Made by a program: the position numbers and the translations under genes | DNA from: Pseudomonas koreensis | GTDB lineage: Bacteria; Pseudomonadota; Gammaproteobacteria; Pseudomonadales; Pseudomonadaceae | Direction of reading: 5' to 3' | DNA: 64,000 nucleotides | Assembly (NCBI RefSeq): GCF_025447595.1 | Contig: NZ_JAOEJU010000009.1 | Span: 62,001-126,000 of the forward strand | The notes under the pieces: model-generated | Databases searched by the model: none | What the model was told of the DNA's origin: nothing | Seen by the model: only the letters and a program-made list of their open reading frames with translations | Shown here: piece by piece, positions 30,005 to 38,982 of the stretch | Layout: each line of letters opens with the position of its first letter | Position numbering within the stretch: the stretch's first letter is position 1

Positions 30005-30967
30005 ATGCGCGCCATACCTCTACTTTCGCTTCTGCTCAGCGGCTGGTTCATTGTTCCAGCCCATGCCGACGAGGCTCAGGACTGGTTGACCCGCCTGGGC
30101 CAGGCCGAGCAGCAGCAAAGCTTTCACGGCACATTCGTTTACGAGCGTAACGGTAGCTTTTCTACCCACAACATCTGGCATCGCGTCCAGAATGGCCAGG
30201 TCCGCGAGCGTTTGCTTCAGCTCGACGGTTCGGCTCAGGAAGTCGTGCGCATTGATGGACATACTCAATGCGTCAGCGGCACCTTGATTGCGGGGCTTGG
30301 GGATTCTCCCAATTCCGCCGCTCGTCCTCTCGATCCCCAAAAGCTGAAGAACTGGTATGAGCTTGCCGTCATTGGCAAGTCGCGTGTGGCCGGGCGTGAA
30401 GCGGTGATTGTATCGCTGACGCCGCGTGATCAGCACCGCTACGGTTTCGAACTGCATCTGGACAAGGAAACGGGTCTGCCGCTCAAGTCGTTGCTGTTGA
30501 ACGACAAGGGGCGGTTGCTCGAGAGGTTCCAGTTCACCCGGCTGGATACCTCTGAAGTTCCCTCCGACAAAGACCTGCAAGCCAACTCCGATTGCAAGAC
30601 GGTCACACTCGACAGCGACAAGGCTTCTGCGGTCAAGACTGCACAGGTCTGGCGTTCTGACTGGCTGCCGCCTGGCTTCGAACTCACCAGCAGTTCCTCG
30701 CACAAGGATCCGGAAACCAAGACCCAGGTCAACAGCCTGCTGTATGACGATGGTCTTGCCCGTTTCTCCGTGTTTCTCGAACCGCTGAACGGCGCAACCG
30801 TCACCGATACCCGGACTCAACTGGGCCCGACCGTTGCCGTATCCCGCCGTCTGACAACGCCTCAGGGCGAAATGATGGTCACGGTGGTCGGCGAGATTCC
30901 GATCGGGACCGCCGAACGGATTGCCCTGTCGATGCGCAATGATGGCGCTGCAACCAGCAAGCAGTGA
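30005..30967 (+). CDS. mucB: Periplasmic AlgU regulator MucB
   Basis: The 320-residue secreted protein (signal peptide about 1-21, cleavage AHA-DEA) has the two-domain MucB/RseB fold. It binds the periplasmic tail of MucA and blocks its cleavage until lipid or lipopolysaccharide signals arrive. It begins 8 bp after mucA. No mucC follows; the next gene is mucD. Confidence 0.93.
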   Translation: MRAIPLLSLLLSGWFIVPAHADEAQDWLTRLGQAEQQQSFHGTFVYERNGSFSTHNIWHRVQNGQVRERLLQLDGSAQEVVRIDGHTQCVSGTLIAGLGDSPNSAARPLDPQKLKNWYELAVIGKSRVAGREAVIVSLTPRDQHRYGFELHLDKETGLPLKSLLLNDKGRLLERFQFTRLDTSEVPSDKDLQANSDCKTVTLDSDKASAVKTAQVWRSDWLPPGFELTSSSSHKDPETKTQVNSLLYDDGLARFSVFLEPLNGATVTDTRTQLGPTVAVSRRLTTPQGEMMVTVVGEIPIGTAERIALSMRNDGAATSKQ

Positions 30968-31054
30968 GCTGATTCCAGCTATCTCCACTTCGTCGTCGAG
31001 ACGTGAAATGTTTGCTGAGCATTTTCATTTGCAAAACACCGGAAAATTTTTTAT

Positions 31055-31080
31055 AGGTCAGAGCCTCTCGGCTCTGGCCT
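31055..31080 (+). terminator. Terminator-like hairpin between mucB and mucD
   Basis: An 11-pair stem (AGGTCAGAGCC / GGCTCTGGCCT with one G-T pair and a TCTC loop) is followed by TGTTTGTTGTT. It resembles a weak rho-independent terminator or attenuator, and it sits where mucC lies in Pseudomonas aeruginosa. Confidence 0.6.
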
Positions 31081-31173
31081 TGTTTGTTGTTCCCGGAACA
31101 AAAATGCCGGCCTGTGGTTTCCGGTGTTCCTTGCTCCATATCGCTTAACCCTGCTCGTCGTAACGGGAGCTGT

Positions 31174-32622
31174 ATGTCGATACCAAGCTTGAAGTCTTAT
31201 CTCTCCATTTTCGCCACTGTGCTGGTGCTCGGCCAGGCTGTTCCTGCAGTCCAGGCGGCTGAGGCGGCCGGCCCGGCCAATCTGCCGGATTTCACCCAAC
31301 TGGTCGAACAGGCCTCGCCTGCGGTGGTGAACATCAGTACTACGCAAAAGCTGCCGGATCGCAAAGTGAACCAGCAGATGCCTGACCTGGAAGGCTTGCC
31401 GCCGATGTTGCGCGAGTTCTTCGAACGCGGCATGCCGCCGCAACAGCGCTCTCCGCGGGGTGATCGTCAACGTGAAGCGCAGTCGCTGGGTTCGGGCTTC
31501 ATCATTTCGCCGGATGGCTACATCCTGACCAACAACCACGTGATCGCCGATGCCGATGAAATTCTGGTTCGTCTGGCTGATCGCAGTGAAATGAAAGCCA
31601 AACTGATCGGCACCGACCCACGTTCCGACGTGGCGCTGCTGAAAATCGAAGGCAAGGATCTGCCAGTACTGAAACTTGGCAAATCCCAGGATCTGAAAGC
31701 CGGTCAGTGGGTTGTGGCAATCGGTTCGCCATTCGGCTTTGACCACACCGTGACCCAAGGCATCGTCAGTGCCGTCGGCCGCAGCCTGCCGAACGAAAAC
31801 TACGTGCCATTCATCCAGACCGACGTGCCGATCAACCCGGGTAACTCCGGTGGGCCGCTGTTCAACCTGAACGGTGAAGTGGTCGGGATCAACTCGCAGA
31901 TCTATACCCGCTCCGGCGGTTTCATGGGCGTGTCGTTCGCCATTCCGATCGACGTGGCGATGGACGTTTCCAACCAGCTGAAAAGCGGCGGCAAAGTCAG
32001 CCGTGGCTGGTTGGGTGTAGTCATCCAGGAAGTGAACAAGGATCTGGCCGAATCGTTCGGTCTGGACAAGCCGGCCGGTGCGCTGGTTGCACAGATTCAG
32101 GATGACGGTCCGGCTGCCAAGGGCGGCCTGCAGGTAGGTGACGTGATTCTGAGCATGAACGGTCAACCGATCGTCATGTCTGCTGACTTGCCACATCTGG
32201 TTGGCGCGTTGAAGGCTGGCGCCAAAGCCAATCTCGAGGTCATTCGTGACGGCAAGCGCAAGAATGTCGAGCTGACAGTCGGCGCTATTCCTGATGAAGA
32301 CAAAGAGCTGGACGCCCTGCCGAAATCCGGTGCCGAGACCAACAGCAATCGTCTGGGTGTTTCGGTTGCAGAGCTGAGCGCCGAGCAGAAGAAAACCTAC
32401 GACCTCAAAGGTGGTGTGGTGATCAAGGAAGTGCAGGACGGTCCTGCGGCCCTGATCGGTCTGCAACCGGGCGACATCATCACGCACCTGAACAATCAGG
32501 CCATTGGCTCTTCCAAGGAGTTTGCCGAGATCGCCAAGGCGCTGCCGAAGAACCGTTCGGTGTCGATGCGCGTTCTGCGTCAGGGTCGTGCCAGCTTCAT
32601 CACCTTCAAACTGGCTGAATGA
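31174..32622 (+). CDS. mucD: Periplasmic serine protease MucD (DegP/HtrA family)
   Basis: The 482-residue protein has a signal peptide (cleavage near AVQA at 25-28), a trypsin-like domain with His122, Asp152 and Ser225 (in NPGNSGGPLF), and two PDZ domains (about 275-365 and 385-475). It removes misfolded envelope proteins and so dampens AlgU activation. I chose the ATG at 31174 with GGGAG upstream. The 206-bp gap and hairpin after mucB suggest partly separate expression. Confidence 0.94.
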   Translation: MSIPSLKSYLSIFATVLVLGQAVPAVQAAEAAGPANLPDFTQLVEQASPAVVNISTTQKLPDRKVNQQMPDLEGLPPMLREFFERGMPPQQRSPRGDRQREAQSLGSGFIISPDGYILTNNHVIADADEILVRLADRSEMKAKLIGTDPRSDVALLKIEGKDLPVLKLGKSQDLKAGQWVVAIGSPFGFDHTVTQGIVSAVGRSLPNENYVPFIQTDVPINPGNSGGPLFNLNGEVVGINSQIYTRSGGFMGVSFAIPIDVAMDVSNQLKSGGKVSRGWLGVVIQEVNKDLAESFGLDKPAGALVAQIQDDGPAAKGGLQVGDVILSMNGQPIVMSADLPHLVGALKAGAKANLEVIRDGKRKNVELTVGAIPDEDKELDALPKSGAETNSNRLGVSVAELSAEQKKTYDLKGGVVIKEVQDGPAALIGLQPGDIITHLNNQAIGSSKEFAEIAKALPKNRSVSMRVLRQGRASFITFKLAE

Positions 32623-32640
32623 TCCAGCTGTCTAAGAAGT

Positions 32641-32674
32641 AAAAAAAACCGCCTCGAAAGAGGCGGTTTTTTTT
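32641..32674 (+). terminator. Bidirectional terminator between mucD and the M48 protease gene
   Basis: Eight A, CCGCCTC, GAAA loop, GAGGCGG and eight T make a very strong terminator. It ends the algU operon and, read in reverse, the convergent M48 protease gene. Confidence 0.95.
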
Positions 32675-32701
32675 ATGTCCGGAATTTGTCTCGGCGCGGG
32701 C

Positions 32702-34135
32702 TTAACCCATCATGTCCTTGACCATGCGCTCCTGCTCCATCAGCTCGCGTTGGCGGGCATCGATACGCGACGACAGCGGGAAGTTGCTGCCGGCCTTGCG
32801 CTTGGCAAAGTCCAGTTGCTGGATCGCCTGACGGTAATCGCCGACCAAGGCGAAATACTCGGCACGGGCCTGATGCAGGCCAATGATGTTGCCGGACAAT
32901 CCGCGTGTTTCTGCAACCTGATACCAGACGTCCGGATCGTCCGGTCGCGATTTCAACAAACCTTCCAGAGCTTTTTCCGCGTCGGCGGTACGGTTCTGTT
33001 TCAGCAACAGATCGACGCGCACCTGATTCAGCGGGTAATTGCCAGGATACTGACTGAGCATTCGGTCAACCCGGGACTGGGCATCGGCAAGCTTGTTGTT
33101 GGTGATGTCCAGATCGACCTGTGCGAGGTTGTAGATGATCTCGTTCGGCGATTTCTCCAGCAGTTGCTTGAGGTTCTCTCGCGCCTCATTCAGTTGGCCG
33201 CCCTTGATCTGAGCGATCGCCAGACCGTAGCGGGCCACGTCATTTTTCGGGTTTTCATCCAGCTGTGCGCGGAAGCGTTTGGCGCCGAGACCTGGTGTTT
33301 CCTCGTAGATCAACTGCACCCGCGCCCGGATCAGTTGATAGCGCTTGCTGTCTTCGATACCTCCGGGCCTGGCCTGTTCGGCGCGGTTGCGGGTGTCGGC
33401 GATCCGCGATTCGGTGACCGGGTGAGTCAGCAGGAACTCTGGCGGTTTGGCGTCGTAGCGGTATTGACGCATCAAGCGCTCGAACATGGTCGGCATGGAC
33501 CGTGGGTCGTAACCGGCTTTTTCCAGATTGAGGATGCCGATCCGATCGGCTTCCTGTTCGTTCTGGCGCGAGAAGGTCCGTTGCGATTGAATCGCTGCCG
33601 CCTGGGTGCCGGCAATGGTGGCGATCCCGGCATCGCCGCCACCGGCGGCCGCGATGACGATCCCGGCCAGTAGCGCCGCCATCATCGGCACCTGCATCCG
33701 CTGCGAAGCCTCGACGCCACGGGCGAAGTGGCGTTGGGACAAGTGCGCCAGTTCGTGAGCCAGTACCGAGGCATATTCGCCCTCGGTCTGGGCATTGAGG
33801 AACAGGCCGCCGTTGACCCCGACAATCCCGCCCGGCGCCGCGAAGGCGTTGAGCTGCGGACTGTTGATCAGGATGAATTCCAAGCGTCGGTCATTGACCT
33901 GGCTGGTTTCCACCAGCTTATAGACGCTGGACTCGACGTAGTCCTTGAGCTGTGGATCGTTGAGTTGCGAAACCTGACTGCGCAGCAATGCCAGCCAGGC
34001 GCGACCCAGTTGATATTCCTGTTGTGGCGAGACGATGGCAGAGCTGGCGTCACCGAGTGACGGCAGGTCGTCGGCGAAGCCCGGTGAGGCGAGCAGGCAA
34101 GCGAGCGTCAGCAGGGTAGGGCGCAGAAATGTCAT
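32702..34135 (-). CDS. M48 family periplasmic metalloprotease with TPR domain (BepA/YfgC-like)
   Basis: The 477-residue protein has a signal peptide (MTFLRPTLLTLACLLASPGF, cleavage after FA) and an M48 protease domain. The zinc motif is HELAH at 127-131 and the third ligand lies in QNEQEADRIG. A TPR-like helical C-terminal half follows (about 300-460). This matches BepA, which checks assembly of LptD and other outer-membrane proteins. It lies next to mucD, another envelope quality-control protease. The ATG at 34135 precedes the signal peptide directly; an upstream in-frame ATG adds seven residues. Confidence 0.88.
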   Translation of the reverse strand: MTFLRPTLLTLACLLASPGFADDLPSLGDASSAIVSPQQEYQLGRAWLALLRSQVSQLNDPQLKDYVESSVYKLVETSQVNDRRLEFILINSPQLNAFAAPGGIVGVNGGLFLNAQTEGEYASVLAHELAHLSQRHFARGVEASQRMQVPMMAALLAGIVIAAAGGGDAGIATIAGTQAAAIQSQRTFSRQNEQEADRIGILNLEKAGYDPRSMPTMFERLMRQYRYDAKPPEFLLTHPVTESRIADTRNRAEQARPGGIEDSKRYQLIRARVQLIYEETPGLGAKRFRAQLDENPKNDVARYGLAIAQIKGGQLNEARENLKQLLEKSPNEIIYNLAQVDLDITNNKLADAQSRVDRMLSQYPGNYPLNQVRVDLLLKQNRTADAEKALEGLLKSRPDDPDVWYQVAETRGLSGNIIGLHQARAEYFALVGDYRQAIQQLDFAKRKAGSNFPLSSRIDARQRELMEQERMVKDMMG

Positions 34136-34232
34136 GCACAAAGCCTTAGTCGACAAAGACCTTACTGTAGCCGGACACCGGGCCTGCGACCAGATATTCT
34201 AGGCAGCCTGACCACCTGATCCGGAGTGACGC

Positions 34233-34472
34233 ATGACCGACGCTGTAGCCCATGACTGTGAACTGGACGCCAGTGGCCTGAATTGCCCGTTGCCGTTACT
34301 CAAGGCAAAAATGGAGCTGAACAAGCTACCCAGTGGCGCGGTACTCAAGGTGATTGCCACGGATGCCGGCTCGCAACGCGACTTTCGCACCTTTGCCAAA
34401 TTGGCCGGTCATACGCTGCTGCGTGAAGAAGACGAGGCGGGTGTCTACCGTTACTGGCTGAAAAAAGCCTGA
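34233..34472 (+). CDS. tusA: TusA-family sulfur carrier protein
   Basis: This 79-residue protein has the TusA/SirA fold and the active-site motif GLNCPLPLLKAK, with sulfur-carrying Cys18. TusA passes persulfide sulfur from the cysteine desulfurase to tRNA thiolation and other paths. No partner tus genes are adjacent, so a general sulfur-transfer role is the safest call. The downstream permease gene follows at 32 bp. Confidence 0.85.
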   Translation: MTDAVAHDCELDASGLNCPLPLLKAKMELNKLPSGAVLKVIATDAGSQRDFRTFAKLAGHTLLREEDEAGVYRYWLKKA

Positions 34473-34504
34473 AACCGACCGCGTAAATGACCTAAGGAAA
34501 ATTG

Positions 34505-35575
34505 ATGTTCAAAGTGTTGCGCGACTGGATTCAGCGCTACTTCTCCGATGAGGAAGCGGTGGTGCTGGCGGTTTTGCTGTTTCTCGCCTTCACCGCGGTG
34601 CTGACGCTGGGCGGAATGCTCGCGCCGGTGCTGGCCGGGATGGTGCTGGCGTACCTGATGCAGGGGCTGGTGGTCACGCTCGAACGTCTGCGCGTGCCCG
34701 GTGGGGCGGCGGTCGGTCTGGTGTTTGCGCTGTTCATGGGCGTGCTGATGGTGTTCATCGTCGTGGTGCTACCGCTGCTCTGGCATCAGTTGATCACCCT
34801 GTTCAACGAGCTGCCGGGGATGCTCGCCAAGTGGCAATCGCTGCTGCTGTTGCTGCCGGAGCGCTATCCGCATCTGGTCTCCGACGAGCAGGTGCTGCAA
34901 GCGATCGAAGCGGCGCGGGGCGAGATCGGCAAGTTCGGCCAGTGGGCGCTAACGTTCTCGTTGTCCAGCCTGCCGCTGTTGGTGAACATCATGATCTACC
35001 TGGTGCTGGTGCCGATCCTGGTGTTCTTCTTCCTCAAGGATCGGGCAATGATCGGCGAGTGGGTGCGTGGCTATTTGCCGCGTGAGCGGGCGCTGATCAC
35101 CCGGGTTGCCGAAGAAATGAACCGGCAGATCGCCAACTACATTCGCGGCAAGGTCATCGAGATCGTGATTTGTGGTGGCGTGACTTACATCGCATTCGTT
35201 GCGCTGGGTCTCAACTACGCGGCGCTGCTGGCCCTGTTGGTCGGAGTGTCGGTGGTGGTGCCGTATGTCGGGGCTGTGGTGGTGACCGTGCCGGTACTGC
35301 TGATTGCGCTGTTCCAGTGGGGCTGGAGCGATCAGTTCATCTATCTGATGGCGGTTTACGGGATCATTCAGACGCTGGACGGGAACGTGCTGGTACCGTT
35401 GCTGTTTTCCGAAGCGGTCAACCTGCACCCGGTGGCGATCATCTGCGCGGTGCTGTTGTTCGGCGGGCTGTGGGGGTTCTGGGGAGTGTTCTTCGCGATT
35501 CCGCTGGCAACGCTGTTCAAGGCTGTGCTGGATGCGTGGCCACGCAAGGAGCCGGTGGTAGCGCCGTTGCTTTGA
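34505..35575 (+). CDS. AI-2E (PerM) family membrane permease
   Basis: The 356-residue protein has about seven to eight membrane helices and the AI-2E family pattern, including the conserved motif IIQTLDGNVLVPLLFSEAVN near the C-terminus. Members are thought to export autoinducer-2 or exchange ions, but most have no proven substrate. The ATG at 34505 has AAGGA upstream; a TTG one codon earlier is in frame. It is probably co-transcribed with tusA. Confidence 0.82.
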   Translation: MFKVLRDWIQRYFSDEEAVVLAVLLFLAFTAVLTLGGMLAPVLAGMVLAYLMQGLVVTLERLRVPGGAAVGLVFALFMGVLMVFIVVVLPLLWHQLITLFNELPGMLAKWQSLLLLLPERYPHLVSDEQVLQAIEAARGEIGKFGQWALTFSLSSLPLLVNIMIYLVLVPILVFFFLKDRAMIGEWVRGYLPRERALITRVAEEMNRQIANYIRGKVIEIVICGGVTYIAFVALGLNYAALLALLVGVSVVVPYVGAVVVTVPVLLIALFQWGWSDQFIYLMAVYGIIQTLDGNVLVPLLFSEAVNLHPVAIICAVLLFGGLWGFWGVFFAIPLATLFKAVLDAWPRKEPVVAPLL

Positions 35576-35609
35576 GAAAGAATCGGCGCCCGCAAGGGCG
35601 CCGACAGCA

Positions 35610-36083
35610 TCAGGCCTTGTTCAGCGCCTGAGCAGCAGCCAGCACTGCATCGACATGTCCTGGCACTTTCACACCACGCCATTCCTGACGCAGTACACCG
35701 TTCTTGTCGATCAGGAACGTGCTGCGATCAACGCCCAGGTATTCCTTGCCGTAGAGCTTTTTCAGCTTGATCACGTCGAACAGCTGGCAGACGGCTTCGT
35801 CCTTGTCGCTGATCAGTTCGAACGGAAACTCCTGCTTGCACTTGAAGTTCTCGTGGGACTTCAGGCTGTCGCGGGAAATCCCGAAGATTTCCGTGTTGGC
35901 AGCCTTGAACGCTGCGTATTGATCGCGAAAGCCCTGGCCTTCGGTCGTGCAGCCCGGGGTGCTGTCCTTCGGATAGAAGTAGATCACCACTTGCTTGCCC
36001 TTGAGGGCCGACAGGCTGACAGTCTGCCCGCTGGTGGCAGGTGCTTCGAAATCCGTAACCGGTTGGTCGATGACAACGGCCAT
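35610..36083 (-). CDS. bcp: Thioredoxin-dependent peroxiredoxin Bcp
   Basis: The 157-residue peroxidase reduces hydrogen peroxide and organic peroxides. The peroxidatic site is Cys45 in STPGCTTEG. The resolving Cys that many Bcp proteins carry five residues later (CTTEAC) is replaced by Gln50 here, so this is a one-Cys-type or atypical variant. Downstream of gcvR at 10 bp on the same strand, the two form a small operon. Confidence 0.9.
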   Translation of the reverse strand: MAVVIDQPVTDFEAPATSGQTVSLSALKGKQVVIYFYPKDSTPGCTTEGQGFRDQYAAFKAANTEIFGISRDSLKSHENFKCKQEFPFELISDKDEAVCQLFDVIKLKKLYGKEYLGVDRSTFLIDKNGVLRQEWRGVKVPGHVDAVLAAAQALNKA

Positions 36084-36093
36084 GAAAGCTTCC

Positions 36094-36654
36094 TTACATT
36101 GGGTTCTGTGGGCGCCACGGTTCGATCAGTGCATCCAGGTTCATGGCGTCGGCGAAATCCAGGAACTGGTCGCGCAGCCAACTGATCTGGGTGCCGGCGG
36201 GCAGGGTCACGGTGAACGTCGCGTTGAGCATGGTGCCGCCGGTCTGCGGTGCCTGATAGGTATCGCACGTCAGGTTTTCCAGCTCGACGTTGTGATCCAT
36301 GAAGAACTGGCACAGCTCGTTGATGATGTCCGGGCGGTACGCCGAAGACACGTAAGCCACGTACGGCAGGGCTTGCGGGCGGTTTTCCAGAGCGGCACTG
36401 CGCACCACGTTGACGGTGAACGCATGACGCTTGGCCAGCACCGGCAGGCTGCCTTCAAGGCGGGCCAGGGCGTCCCAGCTGCCGGAGACTTCGAGCACCA
36501 GCGCGCTGCACTCGCCGTGGCGGGTCAGGCGCGAGGTGACGACCGCGCAGCGGTTTTCATGGCTGGCGCGGCACAGGACGTTGGTCAGCTCCATGGGATT
36601 GGCGCCGAGGGCACTGATGACAAGGAATTGTTCGCGAACTGTGGGGGTGGACAT
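36094..36654 (-). CDS. gcvR: Glycine cleavage system regulatory protein GcvR-like (tandem ACT)
   Basis: The 186-residue protein has two ACT domains (about 10-85 and 95-180). The first begins FLVISALGANPMELTNVLCR, the second YVSSAYRPDIINELCQFF. In E. coli GcvR restrains GcvA at the glycine cleavage promoter. The gene is paired with bcp and divergent from dapA, a common arrangement. No gcv genes are in the window. Confidence 0.85.
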   Translation of the reverse strand: MSTPTVREQFLVISALGANPMELTNVLCRASHENRCAVVTSRLTRHGECSALVLEVSGSWDALARLEGSLPVLAKRHAFTVNVVRSAALENRPQALPYVAYVSSAYRPDIINELCQFFMDHNVELENLTCDTYQAPQTGGTMLNATFTVTLPAGTQISWLRDQFLDFADAMNLDALIEPWRPQNPM

Positions 36655-36966
36655 GCAGCATTCCTAAAGCGATGAGCGGTCGGTAGGGAGAGGGCGTTGA
36701 TTGCCGGGGCAATGACTGTCCGGAAGGCCCGATTCGTGTGGCGCTACGGCTCCATTAAAAGGAAGCGTACGGCAACGACACTGGAACGGGGCCCGGGAGG
36801 CCGAAACGGGAGACTGGAACCCGGCGTACAAGCTGATCAGTACCGATCAAAGTCTGAAGGGTAGCGAAAAGCGGCGCCAAGGGGAATGGCGGCACAGTAC
36901 TTCGCTTGTGCAAGCATCTTGGCGCCAGTACCATTACCGCTCTCTTTTTCCGGCAGGAGCGGTTTC
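36655..36966. other. Divergent intergenic region gcvR-dapA
   Basis: This 312-bp region should contain the promoters of gcvR-bcp and of dapA-bamC. No small gene or clear hairpin terminator is seen. CTTGGCGCC...TACCAT at about 36918-36940 could be a weak dapA promoter but matches consensus poorly. Confidence 0.35.
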
Positions 36967-37845
36967 ATGATTGCGGGCAGTATGGTGGCACTGGTCACAC
37001 CCATGGATGCACAAGGGCGTCTTGACTGGGACAGCCTCAGCAAACTCGTGGACTTCCATCTCAAGAACGGCACCCATGCCATTGTCGCGGTCGGCACCAC
37101 CGGCGAGTCGGCAACACTTGATGTAGAAGAACACATCGCCGTCATCAAAGCCGTGGTCAAACAGGTTGCCGGTCGCATTCCGGTGATCGCCGGTACCGGC
37201 GCCAACTCGACCCGTGAAGCGGTCGAGCTGACCCGCAATGCCAAGGAAGCCGGCGCCGATGCCTGCCTGCTGGTCGTTCCGTACTACAACAAGCCGACCC
37301 AGGAAGGCCTGTACCAGCACTTCAAGCACATCGCCGAAGCGGTCGACATCCCACAGATTCTCTACAACGTTCCTGGCCGCACCTCCTGCGACATGCAGGC
37401 CGAGACCGTGATTCGCCTGTCCACCGTGCCAAACATCATCGGCATCAAGGAAGCGACCGGCGACCTGAAACGCGCCAAGGCGATCATCGACGGCGTGAGC
37501 AAGGACTTCATCGTGCTGTCCGGCGATGATCCGACCGCAGTCGAGCTGATCCTGCTGGGCGGCAAGGGCAACATCTCCGTCACCGCCAACGTCGCTCCGC
37601 GCGAAATGGCCGACCTGTGCGAGGCTGCGCTCAAGGGCGACGCCGAGACCGCACGGGCCATCAACGAAAAACTGATGCCGCTGCACAAGGACCTGTTCAT
37701 CGAAGCCAACCCGATTCCGGTGAAGTGGGCTTTGGTCGAAATGGGCCTGATGCACCAAGGCATCCGCCTGCCGCTGACCTGGCTGAGCGCTCCTTGTCAT
37801 GAAACGCTGCGCTCGGCCCTGCGCCAGTGCAACGTCCTGGTTTAA
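36967..37845 (+). CDS. dapA: 4-hydroxy-tetrahydrodipicolinate synthase
   Basis: The 292-residue aldolase condenses pyruvate and aspartate semialdehyde in lysine and diaminopimelate synthesis. Thr44-Thr45 (in GTTGES), Tyr133 (in [10 protein letters not shown]) and Schiff-base Lys161 (in GIKEATGD) fall at the E. coli numbers. I chose the ATG at 36967 after CAGGAG; an upstream extension of 27 codons lacks homology. bamC follows at 17 bp, as in E. coli. Confidence 0.95.
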   Translation: MIAGSMVALVTPMDAQGRLDWDSLSKLVDFHLKNGTHAIVAVGTTGESATLDVEEHIAVIKAVVKQVAGRIPVIAGTGANSTREAVELTRNAKEAGADACLLVVPYYNKPTQEGLYQHFKHIAEAVDIPQILYNVPGRTSCDMQAETVIRLSTVPNIIGIKEATGDLKRAKAIIDGVSKDFIVLSGDDPTAVELILLGGKGNISVTANVAPREMADLCEAALKGDAETARAINEKLMPLHKDLFIEANPIPVKWALVEMGLMHQGIRLPLTWLSAPCHETLRSALRQCNVLV

Positions 37846-37862
37846 TTGAGGAAGTACAACGC

Positions 37863-38978
37863 ATGAAGCGAATGGCCGGACTTTCCGCACTTGCCTTGAT
37901 TATCTCCAGCACCAGTGGCTGCGGATGGATCTGGGGCCCGGAAGGTTATTTCCGTGACCGTGGTAGCGATTACCTGGAAGCGCAACAGACTGCACCGATG
38001 CAACTGCCACCGGACGTCAGCACCTCCAAGCGCCTGGATCCGCTGCTGCCGATCCCGCGCAACGTGGCCGACGACACCGCCAAGGGTGAATACATCGTTC
38101 CGCGTCCTCAACCGCTGTCGGCCGTTGCCGACGCCAGCGACTACTCGCTGCAGAAGAGCGGTGATTCGCGTTGGGTCATGGCCCAGCATCCACCGGCCGA
38201 AGTCTGGCCAGTGGCGGTGCAGTACTTCCAGGACAACGGTTTCCGTCTGGATGAACAGCGCCCGCAAACCGGCGAATTCACCACCACCTGGCAGCATTCC
38301 GACGAACTGTCCGCTGCCATGGCCAAGCGCCTGAGCGCCGCCGGCGTCAGCACCGACAGCGAAACCCGCGTGCGGGTGCGTATCGAGCCGGGCGTGCAGC
38401 GCAACACCAGTGAAGTCTACGTGGTCAGCGCCGAGCGTCCTGCCGGCAGCACCGCCGACGTGGCCTTCACCAACCGTTCGGTCAACACAGGCCTCGACGC
38501 CGCGCTGGTCGACGACATGCTCGCGAGCATGAGCCGTACCTCCGAGAAGGGTGGTTCGGTGTCGATGCTGGCTTCGCGTGATTTCGATACCCCGAGCCGT
38601 GTCAGCCTGAGCGAAGACGGCAGCGGCAACCCGGTACTGAACGTCGGTACGGACCTGGATCGTGCCTGGTCGAGCGTCGGTCGTGCGCTGGAGCAGGGCG
38701 AATGGCGCGTTGAAGACATCAACCGCAGCCTGGGTCTCTACTACATCAACTTGTCCGAGAAGGCCGAGAAGAAAGACGAGAAGCCTGGTTTCTTCAGCAG
38801 CCTGTTCGGCAGCGCGCCGACCAAGGAAGAAGTTGAAGCCCGTGCCGAGCGTTATCAGGTTCGCCTGAGCAAGGTCGGCGAGAACGTTCAGGTGACCGTC
38901 GAGAAAAACATCAACACCGTTGCGCCGGCCGATGTGGCCCGCAAAGTGTTGAGCGTGATTCAGGACAACCTGGGCTGA
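37863..38978 (+). CDS. bamC: Outer-membrane assembly lipoprotein BamC
   Basis: The 371-residue lipoprotein is part of the BAM complex. The lipobox STSGC gives lipidated Cys20, followed by the unstructured GWIWGPEGYF tail typical of BamC and two helix-grip domains (about 95-210 and 240-365). The start at 37863 fits a lipoprotein signal; an in-frame alternative 12 codons earlier overlaps dapA. The gene ends four bases before the next start. Confidence 0.9.
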   Translation: MKRMAGLSALALIISSTSGCGWIWGPEGYFRDRGSDYLEAQQTAPMQLPPDVSTSKRLDPLLPIPRNVADDTAKGEYIVPRPQPLSAVADASDYSLQKSGDSRWVMAQHPPAEVWPVAVQYFQDNGFRLDEQRPQTGEFTTTWQHSDELSAAMAKRLSAAGVSTDSETRVRVRIEPGVQRNTSEVYVVSAERPAGSTADVAFTNRSVNTGLDAALVDDMLASMSRTSEKGGSVSMLASRDFDTPSRVSLSEDGSGNPVLNVGTDLDRAWSSVGRALEQGEWRVEDINRSLGLYYINLSEKAEKKDEKPGFFSSLFGSAPTKEEVEARAERYQVRLSKVGENVQVTVEKNINTVAPADVARKVLSVIQDNLG

Positions 38979-38982
38979 TCCA

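Noticed and set aside
31051..32487. Minus-strand open frame of 478 codons opposite mucD
   Set aside because: Shadow of mucD, which has an intact protease triad and PDZ domains.
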